In this document: positions 44,641-53,200 of the stretch, one piece after another
How positions within the stretch are numbered: the first letter of the stretch is position 1
Layout: each line of letters begins with the position of its first letter
Assembly (NCBI GenBank): GCA_020634245.1
Contig: JACKCC010000013.1
Location: forward strand, 186,001-250,000
Direction: 5' to 3'
From: Ardenticatenaceae bacterium
GTDB taxonomy: Bacteria > Chloroflexota > Anaerolineae > Promineifilales > Promineifilaceae
DNA length: 64,000 nt
Notes under the pieces: model-generated
Told to the model about the DNA's origin: nothing
Databases searched by the model: none
What the model saw: the letters and a program-made list of their open reading frames with translations, nothing else
Position numbers and translations under genes: made by a program

Positions 44641-45861
44641 ATGTTAAAAACTTCATCCCCATTGAAAATCAACGTTGAAACAGAAAAACCGGCCTATGAA
44701 TTGGCCGACGTTTTCCGTCTGTTTGGGGATGAATACCGGCAACAATATCATGTTTCGCACCAACAACGCCTGGTCATGCGCGATGTTGTCCAATGCCGCA
44801 CCGCCGCGTTGGGCGGCCATGTGGACGAGTGCGATGCTTGCGGCGGACTGCGTATTTCCTACAATTCCTGTCGCAACCGTCACTGCCCCAAATGCGGCGC
44901 GTCAGCCAAGATGGAATGGCTGGAAAAGCAAAAAGCGCATCTGTTACCCATCCACTACTTCCATGTTGTCTTCACCATTGACCACCTTTTCAATCCATTG
45001 GCGCGTGTGAATCAGAAACAGATATACAATCTGCTTTTCGCCAGCGCGTCCCAAACGTTGAAAGCCTTCGGTCAGCGCTATCTGGGCGGCGAAATCGGCT
45101 TCACAGCCATCCTTCACACCTGGGGGCAAACGCTCACAGAACATCTCCATTTGCATTGCATCGTTCCTGGCGGCGCATTGAGCAGCGATGGCAAACGGTG
45201 GCGGGCAACGGCCCCTGATTTCTTATTCCCCATCACTGAGTTGTCGGTGCAATTCCGTGATGCGTTTTGCGCGGGTGTGAAGAAGCTATTTGACGACCAG
45301 CAATTGACCTTTGCCGGTCAATGCGCCGATTTGGCAGACGCAGCGGTATTTGAGGGAATGATAGCCGAATCTCAGGCCAAGAAGTGGCAGGTCTATGCCA
45401 AACCTCCATTCAGCGATGCGGCGCAGACATTGGATTACCTGGGGCGGTATGTGAACCGGATTGCGATCAGCAACGGGCGCATTCTGGGGATTGAAAACGG
45501 CGCTGTGCGCTTCAGCTACCGGGATTACAAAGCGGATGGCGAACGGAAAGAGATGCGGCTGCCGGGTGTCGAGTTCATCCGCCGCTTTTTGCAGCACGCG
45601 CTGCCCAAACGCTTTGTGCGCGTGCGGCACTATGGGTTGCTAGCTCCGCGTTATCGCAAACAGAAACTGGCTCGCTGCCGCGCTTTGCTGGGCGCGTACC
45701 ATGAAACAACAACGGCTCCGGCCACAACCGAGACGTTATTGACTGAGATGCTGGGACATGACCCGGCGCAATGTCCGTTGTGCGGAGTGGGCAAGATGCA
45801 GTTGTATGAGGAGTTGCAGGCCCACCCGACGCGGCGCAAATGGCAGTTGGTTGTTCAATGA
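44641..45861 (+). CDS. IS91-family (HUH) transposase
   Basis: A 406-residue transposase. The N-terminal zinc-binding domain (CDACGGLRISYNSCRNRHCPKCG) is followed by the HUH-type nuclease core with EHLHLHCIVPGGAL supplying the metal-binding histidines and a tyrosine region LDYLGRYVNRIAIS. The C terminus ends in CPLCGVGKMQLYEEL. IS91 elements move by single-strand rolling-circle transfer and create no target duplication. The frame is intact. No ACGGCCGT lies in it. Confidence 0.93.
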   Translation: MLKTSSPLKINVETEKPAYELADVFRLFGDEYRQQYHVSHQQRLVMRDVVQCRTAALGGHVDECDACGGLRISYNSCRNRHCPKCGASAKMEWLEKQKAHLLPIHYFHVVFTIDHLFNPLARVNQKQIYNLLFASASQTLKAFGQRYLGGEIGFTAILHTWGQTLTEHLHLHCIVPGGALSSDGKRWRATAPDFLFPITELSVQFRDAFCAGVKKLFDDQQLTFAGQCADLADAAVFEGMIAESQAKKWQVYAKPPFSDAAQTLDYLGRYVNRIAISNGRILGIENGAVRFSYRDYKADGERKEMRLPGVEFIRRFLQHALPKRFVRVRHYGLLAPRYRKQKLARCRALLGAYHETTTAPATTETLLTEMLGHDPAQCPLCGVGKMQLYEELQAHPTRRKWQLVVQ

Positions 45862-46178
45862 ATGACGAATCAAGGGATAATTGGGTCAATTGGCGGCAAA
45901 AAGCGGCAAAATCGGGCGAAAATAGGGTATACTGGGGCCAGGTTCAGGCGTGAGCATGATGGAGGCAATGAAAAGTGGCGGTATTGGGGCAGCGGGTTGG
46001 GATGAAACAAACCGGCTAAATGATGTAATAGAAACCCCATAGCCAACGCTACATCTGGTTTCGCGCAACAAAACTTGCACCAGACGCAGCCACACCGTAA
46101 ATAATAGCGTGTTTTTGCTCAGAGTCATGCTCGCTTTACTGGCTGCGCTGGTGAAGCAAGCGTTCAAGCGTTCAAGCG
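45862..46178. other. Right flank of IS91-type element and degenerate cassette boundary
   Basis: About 317 bases without a supported gene. The first 90 bases are GGCAAAAAGCGGC-type repeats and a GGGTATACT word that may belong to the element's terminal region. The end (46158-46184) is built from three copies of CAAGCGTT and closes with GCGTTAGGC, the right-hand core sequence of an integron attC site. Confidence 0.4.
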
Positions 46179-46224
46179 TTAGGCGTTTCAATCTGCAAAA
46201 TTCACATATTGAGAGAATGACACA

Positions 46225-47037
46225 ATGAAGACTCTTACACGCAAACCCATACTAATGTTCCTTGGAATAACGCTAGCCTTAAGTGCCATCCTTTATATTC
46301 CGATCATTGGGATGGGAATGGGCACTCAAGGTCTATTAACCTTAGGCATTATGTGGTGTCCTGGTTTGGCGGCAATCCTTACCAGTCTCATTTGTTACAA
46401 ATCCATTAAGGGCTTAGGGTGGCATTGGGGGAAGACACGCTGGCAACTATTGAGTTATTTCTTGCCATTTGGATATGCGGGCATAGTATATGGCTTGATA
46501 TGGATTTCGGGATTGGGTCAGTTGGACTTAATGACTCTATCCAGCATGGTTACAGTTCAAGGTGTGATTAGGCTGCTAGTTCTTGCTACCTTAGGAACTG
46601 GTATTACTGCACTGGGAGAAGAGATTGGCTGGCGTGGTTTTTTGGTGCCAGAAATGGCAAAGGATTTAGATTGGATTCGTGTTTCGCTATATTCAGGCGT
46701 TATCTGGATACTCTGGCATACTCCGATAATTCTTTTTAGCGACTATCATTCAAATACCCCAATTTGGTTTGGTTGGTTGTGCTTTGCAACGATGGTAATG
46801 GGCATCAACTTTGCTTATACATGGTTGCGCTTGAAAAGCACTAGTTTGTGGACAGCGGTGCTGCTGCATGGCGGGCATAACTTTATCATTCAAGCTATGT
46901 TAGATCCTCTGACACTCAATACAGGAAAGACTTTCTACTTCACCACCGAATTCGGGATTGGGCTGGCTATAGCAGGCGTAATTGTAGGAATAATTTTTTG
47001 GAAGATTGGCGATCCATTGAAAAAGAAACCCGCCTAA
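46225..47037 (+). CDS. CPBP family intramembrane protease
   Basis: A 270-residue polytopic protein with the CPBP (CAAX protease and bacteriocin-processing, M79) motifs: EEIGWRGFLVPEM with the E-E-x-x-x-R pattern, WILWHTPIILF, and LLHGGHNFIIQ near the end. Such proteins cleave prenylated or other membrane substrates; bacterial relatives often give self-immunity or act in stress signalling. It is lower in GC than its neighbours, has no ACGGCCGT, and its stop codon lies in GCCTAAC, an attC-like core; this suggests arrival as a gene cassette. Confidence 0.88.
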   Translation: MKTLTRKPILMFLGITLALSAILYIPIIGMGMGTQGLLTLGIMWCPGLAAILTSLICYKSIKGLGWHWGKTRWQLLSYFLPFGYAGIVYGLIWISGLGQLDLMTLSSMVTVQGVIRLLVLATLGTGITALGEEIGWRGFLVPEMAKDLDWIRVSLYSGVIWILWHTPIILFSDYHSNTPIWFGWLCFATMVMGINFAYTWLRLKSTSLWTAVLLHGGHNFIIQAMLDPLTLNTGKTFYFTTEFGIGLAIAGVIVGIIFWKIGDPLKKKPA

Positions 47038-47110
47038 CACCGCGTGCACTGGACAAGTGCAGGCTTTGCCCACACTTTCGGGGATTCAGCCCCAACAGCG
47101 GATTCGGCGT
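47032..47110. other. attC-like half site after the CPBP gene
   Basis: GCCTAAC (47032-47038) spans the stop codon, followed by the hairpin TGCACT-GGACA-AGTGCA, the normal left part of an attC. The matching GTTAGGC on the right was not found in the next 120 bases, so the site is incomplete or has decayed. Its partner GTTAGGC precedes the gene at 46178-46184. Confidence 0.4.
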
Positions 47111-47156
47111 CTGGTAGTTTTTCCCGCCAAATCCCCCCTGCCAGTAACGCAAGCGG

Positions 47157-47699
47157 TTAACGCCCCCCCATCAACCCCAACGCAAACCGCAGTAAAACAC
47201 GCAGCAGCCATTTCCCCAGGCCCAAGCGTGGTGCAGTCGTTAAACTCTCCTCCATCCGCATCATCGCTTCCAACCAATGGCCCTGGCGCAGCCGCAGTAA
47301 ACTAAGGGCGCGCAATACCTGGCTTTGCTTGTCGCCATCCCCGGTTTGGGCAAACAGGGCCGCCGCCTGGCTGTAACAGCGGGCGGCGTTATCCCGTTTT
47401 TTACGAGCCGCGTATAAATCACCCAGGTTGCCCAGGGTTTGGGCCTGCCGGTTGACGTCCCCGGCTTGCTGGAAGAGGGTTTGGGCCTGGGCGAGGGTGG
47501 TAACGGCCGTGTCCCACTCCCGCTTCACCCGATAAATCACGCCCATATTGTTCACCATTTCCCCCTGACCAACCGCATCATCCTGCGCGGCAAACCCCGC
47601 CGCCGCCTGCTCAAACAACGCCAGCGCCTCATCATACGCCCCGCGCTGGAACGCTGCCTGTCCCTGCTCTTTCAACTGCTGCGGATTTTCATTCATCAT
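47157..47699 (-). CDS. TPR-repeat protein
   Basis: A 180-residue soluble helical protein with three tetratricopeptide-like units (KEQGQAAFQRGAYDEALALF, NNMGVIYRVKREWDTAVTTLAQA, LGNLGDLYAARKKRDNAARCY) and a further less regular unit. The C terminus (LGLGKWLLRVLLRFALGLMGGR) is hydrophobic and basic and could touch the membrane. Role unknown, probably protein binding. It stands alone, preceded by a simple-repeat region. Confidence 0.75.
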   Translation of the reverse strand: MMNENPQQLKEQGQAAFQRGAYDEALALFEQAAAGFAAQDDAVGQGEMVNNMGVIYRVKREWDTAVTTLAQAQTLFQQAGDVNRQAQTLGNLGDLYAARKKRDNAARCYSQAAALFAQTGDGDKQSQVLRALSLLRLRQGHWLEAMMRMEESLTTAPRLGLGKWLLRVLLRFALGLMGGR

Positions 47700-47714
47700 A
47701 CTTACCCCGATGTA

Positions 47715-47848
47715 GCGAGCAGCGGGTGGCAGGTAGCAAGTATTTTCTCAAGACTCGCCACTCGCGACCCGCCACACTTTCCAAAAGAAAAAGGCAGCTC
47801 TCAAGCTGCCTAACAATTTACCACGTTTCACGCATTACGCATTACGCA
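47715..47848. repeat. Simple repeats GGCAGGTAGC and ACGCATTACGCATTACG
   Basis: Two repeat families adjoin here: GCGGGTGGCAGGTAGCAAG with inverted CTCGCCACTCGCGACCCGCCAC (about 47720-47775), a hairpin AAGGCAGCTCTCAAGCTGCCT (47791-47811, perfect AGGCAGCT/AGCTGCCT arms, no T run), and CACGTTTCACGCATTACGCATTACGCATC at 47822-47850. Confidence 0.6.
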
Positions 47849-48511
47849 TCAGAACGTAATATCCAAAATATTTTCCGCCACCTGCCGCAGCTTGGCCACA
47901 TCCATTTCACTCAATTTTTTGGCCGTTTCCAGATAGCGGATGTTCACCGGATTAATCAAAAATGCCTGCATCTCCGGCGACATCTGATTAAATTGTTTGC
48001 GTAACCGGTAGGCAGCTTCATGGCGGCCCAGCGGCCCATGATTTTCCATAAATTGATCGACACCGGCTCCCATTGTCCGGCATAATTGTTCCAAATGAAG
48101 ATAAGGGACAGACGTGCGGCCTGACTCGTAAGATTGAATGGTAGCCACATCGACACCCAAAGCATCGGCCAATTCTTGATGTGTTTTTTGCGATTTCAGG
48201 CGCAGTTGGCGCAAAATAACACCAACAACACGATGACGCAGCGTGATCATCTGGCCATAATTGGGTTCCGGTTCAGATTCAAGCGTTTCACTACCCCAGA
48301 AATGCCCCATGGGCACACCCAGGAAAATGGCCAGCGCTTCCAGTTCCGGCAAGGAAATATCATATCCACCTTTTTCAGCCTGCTCGAATTGTTCTGGTGT
48401 TATTCCCACAACTTCAGCACACTCATCCGCTGTCCGACCCGAAAACTCCCGCGCATCCTGGATTAATACACCGAGCATTTTGGCTCGCCGGCTGTTTTCT
48501 CTATCGCTCAT
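47849..48511 (-). CDS. Transcriptional regulator with two XRE-type HTH domains
   Basis: A 220-residue protein. Two helix-turn-helix domains of the Cro/C1 type are visible: residues 10-70 (IQDARE...TADECAEVVGITPEQFEQAEKG) and 95-155 (LRQLRLKSQKTHQELADALGVDVATIQSYESG). The last 60 residues are helical. The double HTH suggests binding as a monomer with pseudo-symmetry or bridging of two sites. Its targets are unknown. It is divergent from nothing and precedes the TPR gene on the same strand. Confidence 0.85.
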   Translation of the reverse strand: MSDRENSRRAKMLGVLIQDAREFSGRTADECAEVVGITPEQFEQAEKGGYDISLPELEALAIFLGVPMGHFWGSETLESEPEPNYGQMITLRHRVVGVILRQLRLKSQKTHQELADALGVDVATIQSYESGRTSVPYLHLEQLCRTMGAGVDQFMENHGPLGRHEAAYRLRKQFNQMSPEMQAFLINPVNIRYLETAKKLSEMDVAKLRQVAENILDITF

Positions 48512-48698
48512 CTAATCGCTCTCCAAATGATGGTTCGATCAAGCGCCCATTTCCATTATGTTTAGCTTGTACTGCTTGACGTAATCTTAGCAGAAACGTT
48601 TTAGATTCACAACAAGAGGTGAAAGAGCAAAGTAGCAGAGTTACAAGGTTGCATAGTAGTAGTTTTTTCCACTTTGCTGTCTTGCGACCTTGTAACTT
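48512..48698. repeat. Inverted simple repeat downstream of gltD
   Basis: GCAAAGTAGCAGAGTTACAAGGTTGC (about 48629-48655) pairs with the region CACTTTGCTGTCTTGCGACCTTGTAAC (48670-48696). It lies just past the gltD stop and may end gltB-gltD transcription. Confidence 0.55.
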
Positions 48699-50207
48699 TT
48701 AAGGTAAATCCGTCTCGCCCATCAGCCAACGATCGACTTCGCGGGCCGCGCCCCGTCCTTCGTTGATCGCCCAAACGACCAGACTTTGCCCCCGTCGGGC
48801 ATCACCGGCCATAAAAACGCCATCGACGTTGGTTTGATAGGTTGGTGGTTGGCTCCTGGTTGCTAGTTGCTGGTTATTGGCCGTTTTTACGCCGAACTGC
48901 TCCAGCAGCGGATTCTCCGGCCCCAGGAAACCCAATGCCAGCAAAACCAACTGTGCTGGCCACACTTTTTCCGTGCCGGGGATTTCCACTGGGACGCGCC
49001 TTGAACGGCCGTTCTCCCCCACCACCTTCCACTCCACCTCAACCGTGTGGACGACTTTCAGATTACCCTGTTCATCCCCTTCAAATTTTTTGGTCAGGAT
49101 GGCATATTCACGGGGATCACGGCCGTACACCGCCGCCGCTTCTTCCTGCCCGTAATCCATCTTGTAGACTTTGGGCCACTGCGGCCATGGGTTGTCCGAG
49201 GGACGCTTTAACGGCGGCTCCGGCATAATCTCAAACTGCACCAAACTGCGGCAACCCTGCCGCAGCGCCGAGGCCACACAGTCCGTCCCCGTATCGCCGC
49301 CGCCGATGACGATAACGTCTTTGCCGGCAGCAGAAAGTGATGCGTGATGCGTAATGCGTGATGCGTCATCTGCCAACACTTGCTTTGTCATCTTCTCCAA
49401 GTAGGGAACAGCAAAATGAATACCAGATAAGTGACGGCCGTCCACCACCAAATCACGCGGCTGGCTGGCTCCGGTCGCCAACACCACTGCATCAAAATCC
49501 CACTTCAGATCATAAGCCGAAATATCCTGACCGGCTTCGACGCCGGTGCGGAAGGTAATTCCGGCGGCAGCCATCACGTCAACCCGCCGCCGGACGATTT
49601 GTTTGTCCAGCTTCATGTTGGGAATACCATACGTCAGCAAGCCGCCAATCCGGTCGGCGCGTTCAAACACGGTTACGTTATGACCAACCTTGTTCAACTG
49701 ATCGGCGCAGGCCAGCCCGGCCGGGCCAGAGCCAATGACGGCCACTTTTTTGCCGGTACGCCGCGCCGGAACATCGGGCGTCACCCAGCCTTCGGCAAAC
49801 GCTTTATCGATGATGGCGTACTCCAGGCTCTTAATCGTCACCACCGGATCCGAAATACCCAATGTACAGGCCGCTTCGCACGGCGCGGGGCAGACCGAAC
49901 CGGTAAATTCGGGGAAATTGTTGGTTTTACTCAGCCGGTCGTAGGCCTCGCGCCACAGCCCCTGGTACACCAAATCATTCCATTCGGGAATCAAATTGTT
50001 GATGGGACAGCCCGACGTCATACCATTGATGATGTGGCCGGTGTGGCAGAAGGGAATGCCGCAATCCATGCAGCGCGCCGCCTGCGTCTTTAATTTCGTT
50101 TCCGGCAGATGCAGATGAATCGGCTGCCAATCTTTGATGCGTTCGGTTAACGGCCGTTCCCCCGGTGTCTCGCGTTGATATTCCAAAAAGCCAGTTGGTT
50201 TCGCCAT
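48699..50207 (-). CDS. gltD: Glutamate synthase small subunit
   Basis: A 502-residue FAD/iron-sulfur oxidoreductase. The N-terminal ferredoxin-like part has CMDCGIPFCHTG and GCPINN, then SVCPAPCEAACTLG. The first nucleotide-binding site is VIGSGPAGLACADQLNKVGH and the NADPH site VIGGGDTGTDCVASALRQG. GltD passes electrons from NADPH to GltB. GGAG precedes the ATG. Two short stretches are in-frame insertions of simple repeats: SRITHHASLSAA (DNA 49338-49370) and QQLATRSQPPTY (DNA 48838-48880), in loops where other GltD proteins are shorter. It is co-transcribed with gltB. Confidence 0.95.
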   Translation of the reverse strand: MAKPTGFLEYQRETPGERPLTERIKDWQPIHLHLPETKLKTQAARCMDCGIPFCHTGHIINGMTSGCPINNLIPEWNDLVYQGLWREAYDRLSKTNNFPEFTGSVCPAPCEAACTLGISDPVVTIKSLEYAIIDKAFAEGWVTPDVPARRTGKKVAVIGSGPAGLACADQLNKVGHNVTVFERADRIGGLLTYGIPNMKLDKQIVRRRVDVMAAAGITFRTGVEAGQDISAYDLKWDFDAVVLATGASQPRDLVVDGRHLSGIHFAVPYLEKMTKQVLADDASRITHHASLSAAGKDVIVIGGGDTGTDCVASALRQGCRSLVQFEIMPEPPLKRPSDNPWPQWPKVYKMDYGQEEAAAVYGRDPREYAILTKKFEGDEQGNLKVVHTVEVEWKVVGENGRSRRVPVEIPGTEKVWPAQLVLLALGFLGPENPLLEQFGVKTANNQQLATRSQPPTYQTNVDGVFMAGDARRGQSLVVWAINEGRGAAREVDRWLMGETDLP

Positions 50208-50219
50208 CTCTTCTTCTCC

Positions 50220-50291
50220 AACCGCAAAGCACGCGAAGATCGCAAAGATTTAATCAGAATATCTTCGCGTTCTTTGCGCTCTTTGCGGTTA
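50220..50291. repeat. Inverted repeat AACCGCAAAGCACGCGAAG between gltD and gltB
   Basis: AACCGCAAAG (50220-50229) and CTTTGCGGTT (50281-50290), with inner GCGAAGAT/ATCTTCGC, form a long imperfect stem. It may reduce or stabilise the distal message. Same family as 6382-6500. Confidence 0.75.
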
Positions 50292-53200
50292 ATTCCCTGT
50301 CACTCGCGCTAAATCATTCGCATTCGCCTCAAACGCCGCCATGATAGCCTCATCACCCGTCAAACCCCCCGCTTCCATCTCGGCGAATTTGTTCAACATG
50401 CGCTCGTAATCGCGCGGCATGACCTTGATGAAACGCGGCAGCATCTCATCCCAGCGGTCCAGAATGTCCTGGGCGTACTCGCTGCTGGTGTAAAAAACGT
50501 GCCGGATAATCATCTGGCGCACTTCTTCGATTTCTTTCTCCGATGCCCGATCCAGATAACTCATGTCGACCATCGAGCGATTGCAGCGCCGGTCAAAATC
50601 GCCGTCGTTGTCCAGCACATAGGCCACACCGCCCGACATCCCGGCGGCAAAGTTACGCCCGGTCAGGCCCAGGACGACGACACGCCCGCCGGTCATGTAT
50701 TCACAACCATGATCACCGACGCCTTCGACAACGGCCGTTGCCCCACTGTTCCGCACACAAAAACGCTCACCGGCCACGCCGCGCACGTACGCCTCACCGC
50801 TCGTCGCCCCGTAAAAGGCCACATTGCCAATAATAATGTTCTTCTCCGGCAGAAAATCCGCTTCCGCCGGCGGATAAACGGTGATTTTGCCGCCCGACAA
50901 GCCCTTGCCAAAATAATCGTTGGCATCGCCTTCCAGTTCCAGCGTCAGACCGCGCGGCACAAACGCGCCAAAACTCTGCCCGGCCGAACCCTGAAAATGC
51001 AAGTGAATCGTATCTTCCGGCAAACCTTCACCGCCGGTGCGCCGCGTCACTTCACTGCCCAGCATCGTGCCCACCGCCCGATTGGTATTGCGGATGGGCA
51101 GCGTCGCCCGCACCGATGCAAAGGTGCGGGGGAGCAGGGGTGCAGGGGTGCGAATTTCTCCCTTGCTCCCTTGCTCCCCTGCTCCCTCACAGCTTTCCAA
51201 CACCGGACGGCACAATTCAATCAACTCATTATCCAATGCATCTTCCAGCCCGTGCTGCTGCGCAACCTGGTGGTAACGGCCGATACCCTCACCAACTTCT
51301 GGCCGGTACAAAATCGGCGACAAATCCAGACCCTGCGCCTTCCAGTGGGTGATAACCTGACGCTTTTCCAGCTTATCCGTCCGGCCAATCATTTCATTCA
51401 CCGTGCGGAACCCCAACTGCGCCATCAACTCGCGCATCTCCTGGGCCACAAAATGCATAAAATTGACCACCTGCTGTGGATCACCCATAAACCGTTCGCG
51501 CAGTTCCGGGTTTTGCGTGGCGATGCCCACCGGGCAGGTATTCTTCTGGCAGACGCGCATCATGATGCAGCCCAGCGCCACCAGCGGCGCGGTGGCAAAG
51601 CCAAATTCCTCTGCGCCCAACAGCGCCGCCACCACCACATCCCGCCCCGTTTTGAGCTGACCGTCGGTCTCCACAACGATGCGGCTGCGCAAATTGTTGA
51701 GTACCAGCGTTTGATGCGTCTCCGCCAGCCCCAACTCCCAGGGCAGGCCGGCATGTTTGATGCTCGATTGGGGCGACGCGCCCGTGCCGCCATCGTAACC
51801 GCTAATCAAAACAACGTCAGCGTGCCCTTTGGCAACGCCAGCCGCCACCGTACCTACCCCAACCTCAGAAACCAGTTTGACGTTGATTCTGGCCCGGGGG
51901 TTGGCGTTTTTCAGGTCAAAGATGAGCTGGGCTAAATCTTCAATCGAGTAAATATCGTGATGCGGCGGCGGTGAAATCAGGCCGACGCCCGGCGTGGAAA
52001 GGCGCACTTTGGCGATCCAGGGGTACACTTTTTTGCCGGGAAGCTGCCCGCCTTCGCCCGGTTTGGCCCCCTGAGCCATCTTTATCTGGATTTCCTCAGC
52101 GTTGACCAGATATTCGCTGGTGACACCGAAACGGCCACTGGCGACCTGCTTAATCTTGCTATTGCGGTCATCTAGGAACCGGAGCCGGTCTTCGCCGCCT
52201 TCGCCAGTGTTGCTTTTGCCGCCAATCTGGTTCATAGCTTTGGCCAGCGCTTCGTGCGCCTCGGCGCTGATGGAGCCGTAGCTCATGGCGCCGGTTTTGA
52301 AGCGGCGGCAGATGGATTCAACGGATTCCACTTCGTCCAGCGGAATGGGTTCAGGCAATGTTTTGAATTCCAGCAAGCCGCGCAGGGTGTACAACTGCCG
52401 GTTTTGGTCGTTAACGGCCGTTGCAAATTCCTTGAACTTGGCATAATCATTCTCGCGCACGGCCGTTTGCAATAAATGAATCGTCTGGGGATTAAACAAA
52501 TGGGCTTCGCCATCCTGCCGCCACTGGTACTGACCGCCGGGGGGGAGAGCAATGCCGTTAGACGGCCGTTTCGGGAAAGCCTTATCGTGCCGCTGCCGCA
52601 CCTCCTCGGCCAGCGTCTCCAGCGACGCCCCCTCAATGCGCGACGGCGTGCCGGGGAAATATTCATCCACTACCGAGCGGGCCAGCCCCAACGCCTCGAA
52701 AATCTGGGCGCTGTGGTAGCTTTGAACGGTGGAAATGCCCATTTTGGAAATGATTTTGACCACGCCCTTAACCGCCGCTTTGACGTAATGCTTCACCGCC
52801 GCCGGATAATCGATGCCGGTCACCAACTCCTTATCCAAAATGTCGCCGATGGTTTCATAAGCCAGGTACGGGTTGATGGCATCCGCGCCGTAGCCGATGA
52901 GGACGGCAAAATGATGCACTTCGCGCGCTTCGCCGGTCTCCAAAATGATTTCCACCTGCGCCCGCGTACCGCGCCGCACCAGGTGGTGGTGCAAGCCGGA
53001 ACAGGCCAGCAGCGCCGGAATGGCCGCCTTGCGCCGCTCAATCTCCCGGTCGGACAAAATGATCAGGTTGATCCCTTCAACGATGGCCTGATCAACTTCT
53101 TCATATAGACTTTGCAGTGCCCGCTTGAGGCCGATGCTGCCTTCAAAGACGTCGTAGAGCATTGGCAGTGTGCGCGCCTGGAACCCTTCCATCTCGACGC

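Noticed and set aside
45886..46191. 101-codon frame on the minus strand next to the IS91-type element
   Set aside because: It begins in the CAAGCGTT repeat and ends in GGCAAAAAGC repeats, with no ribosome binding site and no family resemblance.
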